From assembly GCA_011057175.1 (NCBI GenBank), contig DSBZ01000128.1, forward strand, positions 1 through 5,702: a stretch of DNA of 5,702 nt, read 5' to 3'. Positions 5,194 through 5,702 of the stretch are shown one piece after another; the stretch's first letter is position 1, and each line of letters begins with the position of its first letter. Made by a program: the position numbers and the translations under genes. The stretch comes from Candidatus Acetothermia bacterium. GTDB lineage: Bacteria > Bipolaricaulota > Bipolaricaulia > Bipolaricaulales > Bipolaricaulaceae. Under the pieces are notes generated by a model that saw only the letters and a program-made list of their open reading frames with translations, was not told the origin of the DNA and did no database searches.

Positions 5194-5550
5194 TCAGCGG
5201 GAGGTCGATCGCAGCGCTTCAAGGCGAGCGAACGCCCGGCCGTAGCCCTCGTTTTGCTTCGACCACTTAACGAGGCGTGCGCAGGGGAACTCCGCGCACT
5301 GGGAGCAGTGGGCGAGCCCCTTTTCGTCCACGCAGCAGCGGAGGATCCAGCAGTCGGCGGACCAGTGACCGTCGCGGTCGCCCCGGCACCACGTACAACG
5401 GATCGCCTCCGGGTTCACGTCACGGCCCCGCTCCTCCTTGAACCACGCGATGATCCTGCGGCGCAGTTCCGGATCCGCCGCCGCGCGGCGGATGTCACAG
5501 TCCGTGCAATCGATCCCGCATGCTGCGATCAGCCTTTCCTCATGGGCCAT
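5194..5550 (-). CDS. DUF3795 cysteine-rich protein
   Basis: The protein has 118 residues from ATG 5550, with GAGGAGG (5561-5555) 4 bases upstream. It carries eleven cysteines in the DUF3795 arrangement: CGIDCTDC (11, 15, 18), CTWC (52, 55), DCWILRCC (67, 72, 73), CSQC (82, 85) and FPC (90). The ending A-H-C-S-Q-C-A-E-F-P-C-A-R-L is the most recognisable part of the family. There is no signal peptide or membrane helix, so it is a cytoplasmic protein. The Cys pairs suggest binding of zinc or an iron-sulfur cluster, but the family's function is not established. Length is typical of the family. The membrane protein gene lies 80 bases downstream on the same strand, so they could share a transcript, although an inverted repeat lies between them. 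Confidence 0.9.
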   Translation of the reverse strand: MAHEERLIAACGIDCTDCDIRRAAADPELRRRIIAWFKEERGRDVNPEAIRCTWCRGDRDGHWSADCWILRCCVDEKGLAHCSQCAEFPCARLVKWSKQNEGYGRAFARLEALRSTSR

Positions 5551-5615
5551 GACCCCTCCTCAAGCGGAGGCCCTCCCCAGTGGAGGCAAACACCCGGCAG
5601 GATGGACCGCGCGGA

Positions 5616-5621
5616 TATAAT
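5616..5621 (+). promoter_or_regulatory. -10 box for the gene starting at 5660
   Basis: A perfect TATAAT lies in an otherwise GC-rich intergenic stretch, 38 bases before the ATG. No TTGACA-like -35 is found 16-18 bases upstream, so an activator or another contact may be needed. Transcription would start near 5628. Confidence 0.55.
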
Positions 5622-5659
5622 GCACGCTTCAAGCCCAACGATACACGACGGAGGTGGAC

Positions 5660-5702
5660 ATGAAAACACGCTTCCCGGGCCTGCGAACCCTTCCGCGGAA
5701 CA
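5660..5702 (+). CDS. Start of a gene, product unknown (runs off the window)
   Basis: ATG 5660 follows GGAGG (5650-5654) at 5 bases and a TATAAT promoter box. Only MKTRFPGLRTLPRN is visible. The basic start would suit an exported protein, but nothing more can be said. It is divergent from the DUF3795 gene, with about 109 bases between the two starts. Confidence 0.65.
   Translation, partial: MKTRFPGLRTLPRN

Overview
The window reads as GC-rich bacterial chromosome from a lineage I cannot place firmly. Strong Shine-Dalgarno (SD) sequences of the GGAGG type, a few GTG starts, extended -10 promoters and many small secreted or membrane proteins of no common family would fit a deep-branching candidate phylum such as Bipolaricaulota (Acetothermia). 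That placement is an inference from style, not from a marker gene. No rRNA, tRNA, CRISPR array, insertion sequence or phage gene is visible.

Layout. (1) 1-654 (+): the 3' end of an ATP-binding, winged-helix regulator of the divergent AAA_4/HATPase_c_4 class, cut by the window edge. (2) 795-1940 (+): a secreted protein ending in a GerMN-like domain. It converges on (3) 2030-2452 (-), a small exported beta-rich protein. (4) 2555-3013 (+), a glycine-rich exported membrane protein, diverges from (3) across a roughly 100-base double promoter. Its stop codon overlaps the start of (5) 3010-3699 (+), an exported HExxH zinc-metallopeptidase-like protein. (6) 3782-4540 (+): an exported protein of unknown function, split by an in-frame TAA at 3938-3940 and with no usable start codon for its signal-peptide part. 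(7) 4691-5113 (-): a small membrane protein with a charged N-terminus and about four membrane segments resembling the LiaF/DUF5668 type, broken in the middle. (8) 5194-5550 (-): a cysteine-rich DUF3795 protein. (9) 5660 onward (+): the first 14 codons of another gene behind a perfect TATAAT box.

The proteins from 795 to 5113 nearly all carry signal peptides or membrane helices, so this is an envelope-oriented neighbourhood rather than a metabolic operon. Only genes 4 and 5 look translationally coupled.

The most notable signal is a cluster of reading-frame lesions between 3190 and 4935. The metallopeptidase gene and the membrane-protein gene each contain a short stretch (about 50 bases) whose sensible protein lies in another frame, bounded by compensating single-base shifts, several of them next to C or G runs. 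The gene between them has a nonsense codon and no recognisable start. Sequencing or assembly error, genuine decay, or (least likely) recoding could explain this, and the sequence alone cannot decide. I found no clear evidence of a new defence or mobile system.
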